Shown in pieces: positions 1-6,553 of a stretch of DNA of 8,052 bases (within the stretch, counting starts at the first letter, position 1; each line of letters starts with the position of its first letter). The position numbers were made by a program, and so were the translations under genes. Below the pieces are notes generated by a model. The model did not search any database. It was not told where the DNA came from and saw only the letters and a program-made list of their open reading frames with translations. The stretch is taken from assembly GCA_934630555.1 (NCBI GenBank), contig CAKTXB010000078.1, positions 1 through 8,052 of the forward strand, in the 5' to 3' direction. This stretch comes from an uncultured Oscillospiraceae bacterium (GTDB taxonomy: Bacteria; Bacillota; Clostridia; Oscillospirales; Oscillospiraceae).

Positions 1-137
1 AATGGGCCGCCGGAGGCACAGGTGCAGTGTTGCAAACACTGAGGCAAAAACGGTGCCCTCGCACCGCAGGTGCGACCAGCAAAAAGCGGTGACGGGCGCA
101 AGCCTGCCGACTATGGCAAAATCCGCCGGGGGCAAAT
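1..137. other. Hairpin-rich intergenic DNA at left edge, no gene recognised
   Basis: This stretch lies beyond the murA terminator and carries several short perfect hairpins. One has arms 25-31 and 35-41 (7 bp) and another has arms 59-65 and 69-75 (7 bp). Both have the same three-base loop GCA on the + strand. The first is enclosed by a longer imperfect pairing of about 13-19 with 53-60 that has one bulged base. A smaller GGGC-GCAA-GCCT stem lies near 94-105. A 45-codon + strand frame (2-139) stays open, but it has no visible ribosome binding site and its product resembles nothing I know, so I do not call it a gene. The pattern suggests a repeated palindromic intergenic element or a structured RNA, but only one copy is visible here. 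Confidence 0.4.
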
Positions 138-169
138 AAAAAATCCCCACTGCCGGGTGGCAGCGGGGA
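138..169 (-). terminator. Rho-independent terminator of murA
   Basis: An 11-bp stem (169-159 with 154-144) closes a four-base loop and is followed on the minus strand by six T residues (143-138). It begins 11 nt past the murA stop codon. In the leftward RNA all 11 positions pair, one as a G-U wobble. In the rightward RNA the same position would be an A-C mismatch. That asymmetry indicates it evolved to stop leftward transcription, although a T-run on the other side could give weak bidirectional activity. Confidence 0.9.
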
Positions 170-179
170 ATTTTTCAGC

Positions 180-1475
180 TTATCCTACGGATTGGACTTC
201 TTTATGACGTTCCTTGACCTCGACCCGGCGGATCTGTGCGCCGAGGCTGGTGAGCTTGCCGATGATGTCTTCATAGCCGCGTTCGATGTAGTGCGCGTCT
301 TCGATGGTGCTCAGGCCCTCGGCGGCCATGGCGGCGATGACCATGGCGGCACCGGCGCGCAGGTCGCACGCGCGGACCGCGCAGCCGTGCAGCTGCGGCA
401 CGCCGTCGATGACGGCGGTCTTGCTTTCGACCTGGATGCTGGCACCCATGCGGTTGAGCTCGCCGGTATAGCGGAAGCGGTTATCGTAGATACCTTCGGT
501 GATGATGCTCGTGCCCTCGGCCAGAGCCATGCACACGGCGATCTGCGGCTGCATATCGGTGGGGAAGCCGGGGTAGGGCATGGTTTTGACATTGGCGCGG
601 CGCAGACGGCGCACGGACTCCACACGGATGGAATCGTCATATTCTGTGACGCGCACGCCCATTTCACGCAGCTTCGCCGTGATGCAGTCAAGGTGCTTGG
701 GAATGACGTTTTCAATGAGCACGCTGCCGCCGACGGCTGCCGCGGCGGTCATGTAGGTGCCGGCCTCGATCTGGTCGGGGATGATGGAGTAGAAGCCGCC
801 GCGCAGGCTCTGCACGCCGCGGACCTTGATGACGTCGGTGCCTGCGCCGGTGATGCGCGCGCCCATGGCGTTGAGGAAGTTGGCAAGGTCGACGATGTGC
901 GGCTCTTTGGCGCAGTTTTCAATGACGGTCATGCCGTTGGACAGCACGGCTGCCAGCAGGATGTTCATGGTGGCGCCGACAGAAACGATGTCAAGGTACA
1001 CATGGCCGCCCCGCAGGCCGCCCTCGGGCGCGTCGGCACAGACGTAGCCGTCGGCCTGCTCCACGGTCGCGCCCATGGCGGCGAAGCCTTTGATGTGCTG
1101 GTCGATGGGGCGGACGCCGAAGTTGCAGCCGCCCGGCATGGCCACGCGCGCATGGCCGAAGCGGCCAAGCTCCACGCCGATGAGATAGTACGACGCACGG
1201 ATGCGGCGCACGAGGTCGATGGGCGCAGTGGTATTGTGGACATGGGAACAGTCGATCTGCAGGGTATTGCGGCTCAGCCGCTGGATGCGTGCGCCCATAT
1301 CCGAAAGGATCTCCAGCAGCAGGCGGACATCGGAAATGTCGGGAACGTTTTCAATGCGGCAGACACCGTCTACGAGCAGCGTGGCCGGGAGAATGGCGAC
1401 GGCTGCGTTTTTGGCGCCGGAGATGGTGACGGTCCCGTGCAGGGGCTTTGCGCCCTTTACTTCATATTGAATCAA
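180..1475 (-). CDS. murA: UDP-N-acetylglucosamine 1-carboxyvinyltransferase (MurA, MurZ-like type)
   Basis: This cytoplasmic enzyme transfers enolpyruvate from PEP to UDP-GlcNAc, the first committed step of peptidoglycan synthesis. The 431-residue product has the usual family length and the two-lobed EPSP-synthase-like fold. Visible landmarks are SGAKN with the Lys22/Asn23 pair, the catalytic loop PGGCNFGVRP with Cys117 (the fosfomycin target), the SVGAT segment near 165-169, FPTDMQPQ with Asp307, and RGYED with Arg399. The N-terminal wording (GTVTISGAKNAAVAILPATLL) resembles Bacillus MurZ more than MurAA, so a second paralogue may exist elsewhere in the genome; that is inference. The start is a TTG: it sits 6 nt after an AAAGAGGGA ribosome binding site and gives the canonical N-terminus, whereas an upstream in-frame TTG at 1526 has no such site. 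The gene has its own promoter and terminator, so it can be expressed independently of the upstream wal genes. Confidence 0.97.
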   Translation of the reverse strand: MIQYEVKGAKPLHGTVTISGAKNAAVAILPATLLVDGVCRIENVPDISDVRLLLEILSDMGARIQRLSRNTLQIDCSHVHNTTAPIDLVRRIRASYYLIGVELGRFGHARVAMPGGCNFGVRPIDQHIKGFAAMGATVEQADGYVCADAPEGGLRGGHVYLDIVSVGATMNILLAAVLSNGMTVIENCAKEPHIVDLANFLNAMGARITGAGTDVIKVRGVQSLRGGFYSIIPDQIEAGTYMTAAAAVGGSVLIENVIPKHLDCITAKLREMGVRVTEYDDSIRVESVRRLRRANVKTMPYPGFPTDMQPQIAVCMALAEGTSIITEGIYDNRFRYTGELNRMGASIQVESKTAVIDGVPQLHGCAVRACDLRAGAAMVIAAMAAEGLSTIEDAHYIERGYEDIIGKLTSLGAQIRRVEVKERHKEVQSVG

Positions 1476-1481
1476 ATGAAA

Positions 1482-1490
1482 TCCCTCTTT
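1482..1490 (-). promoter_or_regulatory. Ribosome binding site fixing the TTG start of murA
   Basis: The minus strand reads AAAGAGGGA, then TTTCAT, then the TTG start. The GAGG core lies 8 nt before the start codon. No ATG or GTG in this frame has a comparable site nearby, so the TTG at 1475 is the best initiation codon. A weak start codon may keep MurA synthesis moderate. Confidence 0.75.
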
Positions 1491-1498
1491 GGTAAGAG

Positions 1499-1518
1499 TT
1501 TTGAAGCGTTTTGAAACG
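1499..1518. repeat. Tandem 10-bp direct repeat in the murA leader
   Basis: On the + strand TTTTGAAGCG (1499-1508) is followed immediately by TTTTGAAACG (1509-1518), which matches at nine of ten positions. In the leftward transcript the overlapping stretch 1519-1506 can also fold into a 5-bp hairpin with a TCAA loop (GCGTT/AACGC). It lies about 10 nt upstream of the murA ribosome binding site, so folding or protein binding here could affect initiation. One 10-bp spacing is close to a helical turn, as for a protein-binding site, but chance cannot be excluded. Confidence 0.4.
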
Positions 1519-1531
1519 CAGAGCAATGCTT

Positions 1532-1548
1532 TGTAATAGCAGTGTTTG
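1532..1548 (+). promoter_or_regulatory. Possible WalR-like box in the murA leader
   Basis: The + strand reads TGTAAT, five bases, then TGTTTG. The WalR consensus known from Bacillus and Staphylococcus is two TGTWAH hexamers separated by five bases. Here the first half matches fully and the second matches four of six positions. The site lies about 75-90 nt downstream of the predicted murA transcription start, where bound WalR could act as a roadblock repressor. It is weak evidence: the local DNA is AT-rich and the WalR motif of this lineage is unknown to me. Confidence 0.2.
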
Positions 1549-1584
1549 CGCTTTTTGACGAATTAGCAGAGTCAAAGCATGGAA

Positions 1585-1625
1585 ACAGCACGCCGCGCGT
1601 TCTGGAAGAACTTCCGGCACGCTGT
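1585..1625 (-). promoter_or_regulatory. 5' hairpin of the murA leader RNA
   Basis: In the leftward RNA an 11-bp stem (1625-1615 with 1595-1585) encloses 19 nt that contain a second small stem (GTTC 1611-1608 with GAAC 1602-1599). All 11 outer positions pair, two of them as G-U wobbles. Read from the other strand, the same two positions are A-C mismatches, so the structure fits leftward RNA. It begins within a few bases of the predicted transcription start. No T-run follows, so it is not a simple terminator. A 5' mRNA-stabilising hairpin or regulatory leader is plausible. Confidence 0.5.
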
Positions 1626-1629
1626 GCAT

Positions 1630-1658
1630 AGGATAGCACATTCTGAAGAAAATGTAAA
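1630..1658 (-). promoter_or_regulatory. Extended -10 promoter for murA
   Basis: The minus strand carries TTTACA (1658-1653, five of six matches to the sigma-A -35 consensus), a 17-bp spacer, and TATCCT (1635-1630, four of six). TGC stands directly before the -10 box, giving an extended -10 TGn element. The predicted start is near 1623, which leaves a leader of about 148 nt before the TTG codon. The surrounding 1476-1758 gap is distinctly AT-rich compared with the coding DNA. I see no gene in the gap and no convincing terminator after yycI, so read-through from the wal operon may add to this promoter. Confidence 0.75.
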
Positions 1659-1758
1659 GAAAAAATGACAAAGCAGAAACAGATAGTATGTCCGTTTTTA
1701 TGCCGGGGGATCCGCAATTCCGGGAAAGTATGCAAAAATTTTACAAACGCTTCCAAAA

Positions 1759-2592
1759 TCAGTCGCCGGCGGGCGTGACCTCGCGGGTGACGCCGCTGAC
1801 GTAAAACGAGCCGGCGTCGGTGTCGATGCGCCAGACGGGCGTGAGGCGCGCGGCGGCGGAGGCGGAATCGGCGCGGCGAAAGCCCTGCGTCATGGCGGTG
1901 ACGCTGCTGCCCACCCAGCCGAGCGTATCGCGCCGGGAAAGCAGCGCCACGAGCGCGTCGGCGCACGAGCAGCTGACGCTGTCACCCACGCGCAAAAGCT
2001 CATCGGCGGGGAAAAAGCTGCCGGTGAGGGCGGTGAGCGCGCCGGAGGCGTCATAGGACAGCGTGAGCGTGCCGGAAAGGACGGGAACGTCCAGCACGGA
2101 CTGGGTGCTGACAATGTCGGTGCCGCCGTCTGCGCGTGGCCGGGCTTCGATGGATGCGGCTTCGTAGCCCATGCGGCGCAGCAGGTCTTTGGCGTGCGAT
2201 AGCGGCGCGCCGGAGGCAGTGACGCCGGTGAGCGCGGCGGAAAAGCTGCCGTCCGGAGAAAAGCTGCATATGCCGGCGGCAGAGGTATAGTGGAGGGTAT
2301 AGCGCGTGGAGTCTTCTTCCAGCAGGACCGTTTGGCCGAGCAGGGCCGTGGCGGCAGTGGAGGCGGCGGTCTGGATGCCGCCGGCTTCTATGACGCACAG
2401 CTGGCGGCTTTGCGGCAGGTGCTGGGTCGTGAGCTGGATGCCGGAGGCGGCAAACAGCTGCTCAAGCTGTTCATGCAGCCGCTGCTCGCTGTGCGTCTGC
2501 GACAAGCGCAGCGGCACGACCAGCGCCAGCAAAAACGCCGTGGCCAGCGCGAGAATGAGCAGGATGAGGTTTTTGAGCTTGGAAACCGGCAT
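1759..2592 (-). CDS. yycI: YycI-like (WalI) regulatory membrane protein of the Wal system
   Basis: Predicted modulator of the WalK sensor kinase; in Bacillus, YycI works with YycH and contacts WalK through the membrane segment. The 277-residue length closely matches the known proteins (about 280). A short Lys-containing N-terminus precedes one transmembrane helix (about residues 8-28), and the rest should lie outside the cell. The C-terminal segment LTPVWRIDTDAGSFYVSGVT (250-269) has the PVWRI-TD-G-FYV pattern typical of the family. The start at 2592 was chosen because AAAGGAGG (2607-2600) lies 7 nt upstream; a longer in-frame start at 2667 lacks a ribosome binding site and would translate through this one. 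The exported part contains four cysteines (66, 109, 208, 210). Overall sequence is divergent, so the call rests on architecture, the C-terminal pattern and position after yycH. Confidence 0.72.
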   Translation of the reverse strand: MPVSKLKNLILLILALATAFLLALVVPLRLSQTHSEQRLHEQLEQLFAASGIQLTTQHLPQSRQLCVIEAGGIQTAASTAATALLGQTVLLEEDSTRYTLHYTSAAGICSFSPDGSFSAALTGVTASGAPLSHAKDLLRRMGYEAASIEARPRADGGTDIVSTQSVLDVPVLSGTLTLSYDASGALTALTGSFFPADELLRVGDSVSCSCADALVALLSRRDTLGWVGSSVTAMTQGFRRADSASAAARLTPVWRIDTDAGSFYVSGVTREVTPAGD

Positions 2593-2736
2593 GGCGCCGC
2601 CTCCTTTCTGCTTGTGTTTGTTTGCGCCGGACAAGACATTTTTTGCAGGGATACTGGCGTATTTCAAGGAAAAATGGTGCGGCGCAGCGTGAAAAGGCCC
2701 GCTGACCGGGTGCGTTGGGCGTTGGAAGAATACACC

Positions 2737-4014
2737 CTAGTCGGTCCAGCCAGCGGTGAGCTGCTGTGTACCGCCTGCGGCGTAGCACAGCTGCATTTGC
2801 GTGCCCGCGGGAGTGATGGCGGCGGCCTGCGCCGCCGGGAGGAGCGTGAGAGTGTTTTCCGTAAGCGTATAGCTGCGCAGCAGGGCGTCGACCTCGGTGA
2901 TGTGGCCATCCTGTATGGTCACGCGCGCGCCTGAGCCGCTGGTCTGCGCGATGCGCAGGCCGGAAAGGACGTAGTCGAACGTATAGACTGTGCCGCTGCC
3001 GTCTTCGGTGCTTGCGGTGCCGGTGAGATAGAGCCGCGCGTCGCTTGTGACGCCGGTCAGCAGCGTTGTGAGCAGCGCCCGGGCGGCGCTGATCTGGCTG
3101 TCGGCTGTGGCGCCGGCGGGGAAGCGCGCCGCGTCGCGGCTGCGCAGGCGCAGGCGGCCGTCGGTATAGATCTGCAGGGAACAGGCTGTTTCGGTGAAGT
3201 AGCGGTTGCCTGCATCGTCGGTGTAGCTGGCGTCGCCATAGGGGTTAAAGCCGAGCGCAGAGGCGAGCGTGGTGACGAAGCGGCTGTCGCACGGGTTCTG
3301 CCCGGCGGCGGCATAGACCGTGGGGCTCGTGCCGGGCAGGAGGGTGCAGCTGTCAAGCTGCGCGTAGAGCGGCTCGGCGCTTTCAAAGGCGAAGAAGCTG
3401 CCGTCGGGCAGGTAGGCGGACAGCGCCTGCGTGAGCGCGTCGGCAGGCAGCTGCGTGGAATAGACCCATACGTCTGTACCGAGCAGATAGAGCTGTACGG
3501 CGCCATCCTGCACGCTCAAGGCATACAGCCATGCGGCGGGGGCATTGTCGGGCAGCTCCGCGCCGAGCCACGCCGCGACAGCCTGAGCCGGGATGCTGCC
3601 GGGATAGAGAAACGCAACGCTCTGCGCGTCCTGCAGCGCGTCATACAGGCGGGCGCGGGTGCTGCTTTGCCCGGGCTGCGCCGTGTCAAGCGCCTGTGCC
3701 AGCAGGCTGCCGAGGGCGGCATAGGCGCTGTCGAGCGCGGCGGTGTCATAGCCGATGCTGCTGCGGCCGGCCGCGCCCATGACGCTGATGGCGATGGGCT
3801 GCGACGCGGCGGGGTCAGCCTCCTGCGACTGCGTCTGCGTCAGCTCGATGCGCTCCATGCCGAGCACTGACGTGAGCGGCGCGAGCAGCGAGGCCAGCCA
3901 CGGCGTCTGCGTCAGCGTGCGCGCGGGCAGCGCCAGCAGCGTGAGCGCCACGATGCTGAGCGCGAGCAGGATGATGAGCAGATCTTTTAAAAGCTCCCGG
4001 ACGCGATGGCGCAT
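2737..4014 (-). CDS. yycH: YycH-like (WalH) regulatory membrane protein of the Wal system
   Basis: Predicted single-pass membrane protein that, with YycI, tunes WalK activity. The 425 residues compare with about 455 in Bacillus YycH. A basic N-terminus (MRHRVRELLKD) leads into one transmembrane helix (about 11-31), followed by roughly 390 mostly exported residues rich in Ala, Thr and Ser. I see no catalytic motif. Landmarks inside the exported part are FLYPGSIP (135-142), LGFNPYGDASY (254-264) and a strand-rich C-terminal half. It contains four cysteines (223, 242, 278, 410), which is notable in an exported Gram-positive protein. The start follows AAAGGAGGT (4029-4021) by 6 nt and lies 33 nt after the walK stop, so the two are surely cotranscribed. 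The name rests mainly on position, length and topology; an unrelated lipid- or wall-associated protein remains possible. Confidence 0.7.
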   Translation of the reverse strand: MRHRVRELLKDLLIILLALSIVALTLLALPARTLTQTPWLASLLAPLTSVLGMERIELTQTQSQEADPAASQPIAISVMGAAGRSSIGYDTAALDSAYAALGSLLAQALDTAQPGQSSTRARLYDALQDAQSVAFLYPGSIPAQAVAAWLGAELPDNAPAAWLYALSVQDGAVQLYLLGTDVWVYSTQLPADALTQALSAYLPDGSFFAFESAEPLYAQLDSCTLLPGTSPTVYAAAGQNPCDSRFVTTLASALGFNPYGDASYTDDAGNRYFTETACSLQIYTDGRLRLRSRDAARFPAGATADSQISAARALLTTLLTGVTSDARLYLTGTASTEDGSGTVYTFDYVLSGLRIAQTSGSGARVTIQDGHITEVDALLRSYTLTENTLTLLPAAQAAAITPAGTQMQLCYAAGGTQQLTAGWTD

Positions 4015-4047
4015 GGCCGGACCTCCTTTCAGAATGTTTGGCGGGCG

Positions 4048-5802
4048 CTACGCCGGCTCGGGCGCGGCGGGCAGGGTGATGGTGACATCCGTGCCCTCGC
4101 CGTAGACAGACTCGATGCGAATATCGCCTTTATGCTCTTTCAGGATCTCGCGGGCGATGGAAAGGCCGAGGCCCGTGCCGCCGGATTCGCGCGAGCGCGC
4201 CTTATCGACGCGGTAGAAGCGCTCGAACAGGCGCGGCAGGTCTTTTTCGGGGATGCCGATGCCGTTATCGGACACGCGGACGAACACCGTCTTGCCGCGC
4301 GTGCCGGCGGTGATCTGAATTTTGCCGCCGTCGGGCGTGTATTTGATGGCGTTGGAAACGATGTTCATGAGCACCTGCTCGATGCGCTCGCGGTCGCCGT
4401 CCACATCGGGCAGCGTGTCGGGGCAGTCGAGCGTGAGGGTATGGCCGTGGGTCTGCTCGGCGTTGAGCTTGGCGGCCTCGTAGACGCTCCGGACGGCACG
4501 GGAGAACGGGAAGCGGGAGATGTTCATTTCCATCTTGCCGTAGTCGATGCGGCTGAGCGTGAGCAGGTCCTGCACGATGCGCGTCATGCGGTCGGCCTCG
4601 CCGATGATGACGCCCATGAAATTATTGCGCAGCTCCGGCGGCAGGTCGTCACCGGCGGATACGATGGTCTCGGCATAGGATTTGATGTTGGTGAGCGGGG
4701 TGCGCAGCTCGTGCGACACGTTGGCCACGAATTCGCGGCGCGACTGCTCGCTGCGGCGCTGCTCGGTGACGTCGTGGATGACGACCATGACGCCGCCCTG
4801 CTCCTGCCCGGAGGAGAACGGGGCCATGAACAGCTCCAGCTCACGCGAGCCGGCGGTCATCTGCGCTTCCAGATATTGCGGGCGGTGCAGTGTGAGCAGC
4901 TGGTCAAAGTCGGCTTTGCCGGCAAACACGTCGTCAAAGCGTGTGGTGGGGTCAAGGCTGCGGGAGAGCATTTGCGTGGCGGCGGGGTTAAAGTGGATGA
5001 CGGCGCCCGCGGCGGAGAAGGCCACCACGCCGTCGGTCATGTGCAAAAACAGCGTGGAGAGCTTATTGCGCTCATTTTCGGCCTCGGAGAGCGTATCCTG
5101 CAGGACCTGGGCCATGTAGTTGAAGTTTCTGGTGAGCGTGCCGATCTCATCGCGGCTGGTGACGGCCAGCTTTTGCGAGAAGTCGCCCGCGGCGATCTCC
5201 CGCGTGCCGGTCGTGAGCGCGCGGATGGGCGTGATGAGGATCTGCGAGAGCAGGAACGAGAGCACAAGGCAGATGACAAGGCCAAACCCCAGCGCGCGCA
5301 GGATGATGCCCAGCACCTCGCCCGTGAGGGCGTCCACGGTGGTCTTGGCGTCGCGGATATAGACGATATAATTGCTGTTTTCCGACGTGATGGGCACGGC
5401 AAGGTCCATATAGTCGTTTGTGATGGAGCGCTCCTGCCCGACGGTGCCGTTCATGGCGGAAAGCAGGTTCGGCGTGACGGACACGGCGGTCCGCTGGTCG
5501 GAGCTGCTGAGCACGCTGCCGTTTGCGTCCAGCACGTAGACGTTGCGGTTGGCCACGTCAATGCCGAGCCCGGCCTGGGCCATGAGCAGCTCTTTCATGC
5601 GCTCCGGCGCGTTTTCCGACTGCGCGGGCAGCTGCTGCAGCTGGGCGATGAAGCTCTGGGAGAATGTCTGCTCCATCTGCACGTAAAACTCTGAGATATA
5701 GAAATTTCCGACGCCGTTTGTCAAAAACGCGCCGATCACGGTCATCAGGGCCAGAATGAGAATGACCATGACCATGACGACCTTCATGCGGAGCGAGCGC
5801 AT
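4048..5802 (-). CDS. walK: WalK (VicK/YycG) sensor histidine kinase
   Basis: Membrane kinase that autophosphorylates and passes phosphate to WalR to control cell-wall metabolism. The 584 residues run in the classic WalK order: TM1 (about 7-29), an exported sensor domain (30-163, Cache-like by length), TM2 (about 164-188), HAMP (about 189-240), PAS (about 245-345), dimerisation domain with the phosphorylated His364 in VSHELRTPL, and a C-terminal ATPase domain. The ATPase part shows the N box (Asn480/Asn484), DNGIGIP (512-518), ERFYRVDKAR (527-536) and GGTGLGLSIA (541-550). In the PAS domain, His254, Asp257, His343 and Glu347 occupy the places of the metal-binding set described for Staphylococcus aureus WalK. 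The start ATG follows AAAGGAGGT by 6 nt; the in-frame Met6 has no such site. It lies 33 nt after walR. PhoR-type kinases share the layout, but the yycH/yycI neighbours favour WalK. Confidence 0.93.
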   Translation of the reverse strand: MRSLRMKVVMVMVILILALMTVIGAFLTNGVGNFYISEFYVQMEQTFSQSFIAQLQQLPAQSENAPERMKELLMAQAGLGIDVANRNVYVLDANGSVLSSSDQRTAVSVTPNLLSAMNGTVGQERSITNDYMDLAVPITSENSNYIVYIRDAKTTVDALTGEVLGIILRALGFGLVICLVLSFLLSQILITPIRALTTGTREIAAGDFSQKLAVTSRDEIGTLTRNFNYMAQVLQDTLSEAENERNKLSTLFLHMTDGVVAFSAAGAVIHFNPAATQMLSRSLDPTTRFDDVFAGKADFDQLLTLHRPQYLEAQMTAGSRELELFMAPFSSGQEQGGVMVVIHDVTEQRRSEQSRREFVANVSHELRTPLTNIKSYAETIVSAGDDLPPELRNNFMGVIIGEADRMTRIVQDLLTLSRIDYGKMEMNISRFPFSRAVRSVYEAAKLNAEQTHGHTLTLDCPDTLPDVDGDRERIEQVLMNIVSNAIKYTPDGGKIQITAGTRGKTVFVRVSDNGIGIPEKDLPRLFERFYRVDKARSRESGGTGLGLSIAREILKEHKGDIRIESVYGEGTDVTITLPAAPEPA

Positions 5803-5835
5803 GGGCAGACCTCCTTTCTGTGCGCGCCTTGGCTG

Positions 5836-6540
5836 TTATGCCTCGGCAAAGTAGTAGCCGACGCCGCGGCGGGTGAGGATGAACACGGGTCTGCCGGGAT
5901 CGTCTTCGATCTTTTCGCGCAGGCGGCGGACGGTGACGTCCACGGTGCGCATATCGCCGAAGTAGTCGTAGTTCCAGACCTTGGTCATGAGGTCCTCGCG
6001 CGTGAATACCTTGCCGGGCTGGCGCATGAGGTTCAGAAGGAGGTCGTATTCCTTCTGCGTCAGTTCCACGGCCTGTCCGGACTTGGCGACGGCGAAGGTG
6101 GCCGGGTCGAGCGTGAGCGTGCCGGCGGTGAGCACGCGGCCCTCCGGCGCGGCGGCGTAGTTCAGCGCGCGGCGGCGGATGTTGGCCTTGACGCGTGCGA
6201 GCAGCTCGCGCATGGAAAAGGGCTTTGTGATGTAGTCGTCTGCGCCGGCTTCCAGGCCAAAGACCTTGTCGGACTCTTCCTCGCGCGCGGTGAGCATGAT
6301 GATGGGCGTGACGCGGCCCTGCTCACGCAGCGTTTTGCAGATGTCAAAGCCGTTCATTTTGGGCAGCATGACGTCCAGCAGGATGAGGTCGGGGTCGGCG
6401 CTTTGCGCCAGCGCAAGACCGGCCTCGCCGTCAAGGGCTTCCAGCACGGCGTAGCCCTCGCGCTGGAGATTGAATTTGAGAATTTCCACAATGGCGCGCT
6501 CGTCCTCTACGATAAGGACGGTCTTTTCTGACTGTTCCAT
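5836..6540 (-). CDS. walR: WalR (VicR/YycF) OmpR-family response regulator
   Basis: Cytoplasmic DNA-binding regulator, phosphorylated by WalK; in related Firmicutes it is essential and controls autolysins and other wall-remodelling genes. The 234-residue product has the normal family length. The receiver domain (about 6-122) shows the acidic pair Glu12/Asp13, phosphoacceptor Asp56 in LLDVMLPKMNG, Thr84, and Lys106 in ITKPFSMREL. The winged-helix domain (about 135-232) contains LTQKEYDLLLNL, the recognition helix in TVDVTVRRLREKIE (199-212) and the terminal RRGVGYYF. The start is preceded by AGGAGG (6550-6545) with only 4 nt between. It begins 13 nt after the rsmF stop, so it should be read from the rsmF transcript, although an additional promoter inside rsmF cannot be ruled out. 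PhoB-like regulators look alike; linkage to walK, yycH and yycI decides the name. Confidence 0.94.
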   Translation of the reverse strand: MEQSEKTVLIVEDERAIVEILKFNLQREGYAVLEALDGEAGLALAQSADPDLILLDVMLPKMNGFDICKTLREQGRVTPIIMLTAREEESDKVFGLEAGADDYITKPFSMRELLARVKANIRRRALNYAAAPEGRVLTAGTLTLDPATFAVAKSGQAVELTQKEYDLLLNLMRQPGKVFTREDLMTKVWNYDYFGDMRTVDVTVRRLREKIEDDPGRPVFILTRRGVGYYFAEA

Positions 6541-6553
6541 AGTTCCTCCTGAA

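Noticed and set aside
2..139. Short + strand frame at the left edge ending in TAA
   Set aside because: The sequence is dominated by hairpins, the 45-residue product is unlike known proteins and no ribosome binding site is visible; it may only be open by chance.
192..1514. Long + strand open frame opposite murA (440 codons)
   Set aside because: Mirror of the clearly real murA, with the same Gly/His/Asp-biased shadow composition and no recognisable domain.
1681..1758. Possible terminator just after yycI
   Set aside because: The GC-rich patch near 1702-1725 gives no stable stem followed by a T-run on the minus strand.
2593..2667. Longer N-terminus for the YycI-like protein starting at 2667
   Set aside because: It would add 25 residues, including GGG encoded by the ribosome binding site itself, ahead of a normal membrane-anchor start at 2592. 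No ribosome binding site precedes 2667.
2290..2934. + strand open frame across the yycI-yycH gap (214 codons)
   Set aside because: It covers parts of two minus-strand genes with good ribosome binding sites, and its low-complexity product has no recognisable motif.
4006..5694. Long + strand open frame opposite walK (562 codons)
   Set aside because: It is antisense to a kinase with every catalytic motif intact. Its product is rich in Gly, His, Asp and Arg and resembles no family, as expected from a GC-rich gene read backwards. No ribosome binding site is evident.
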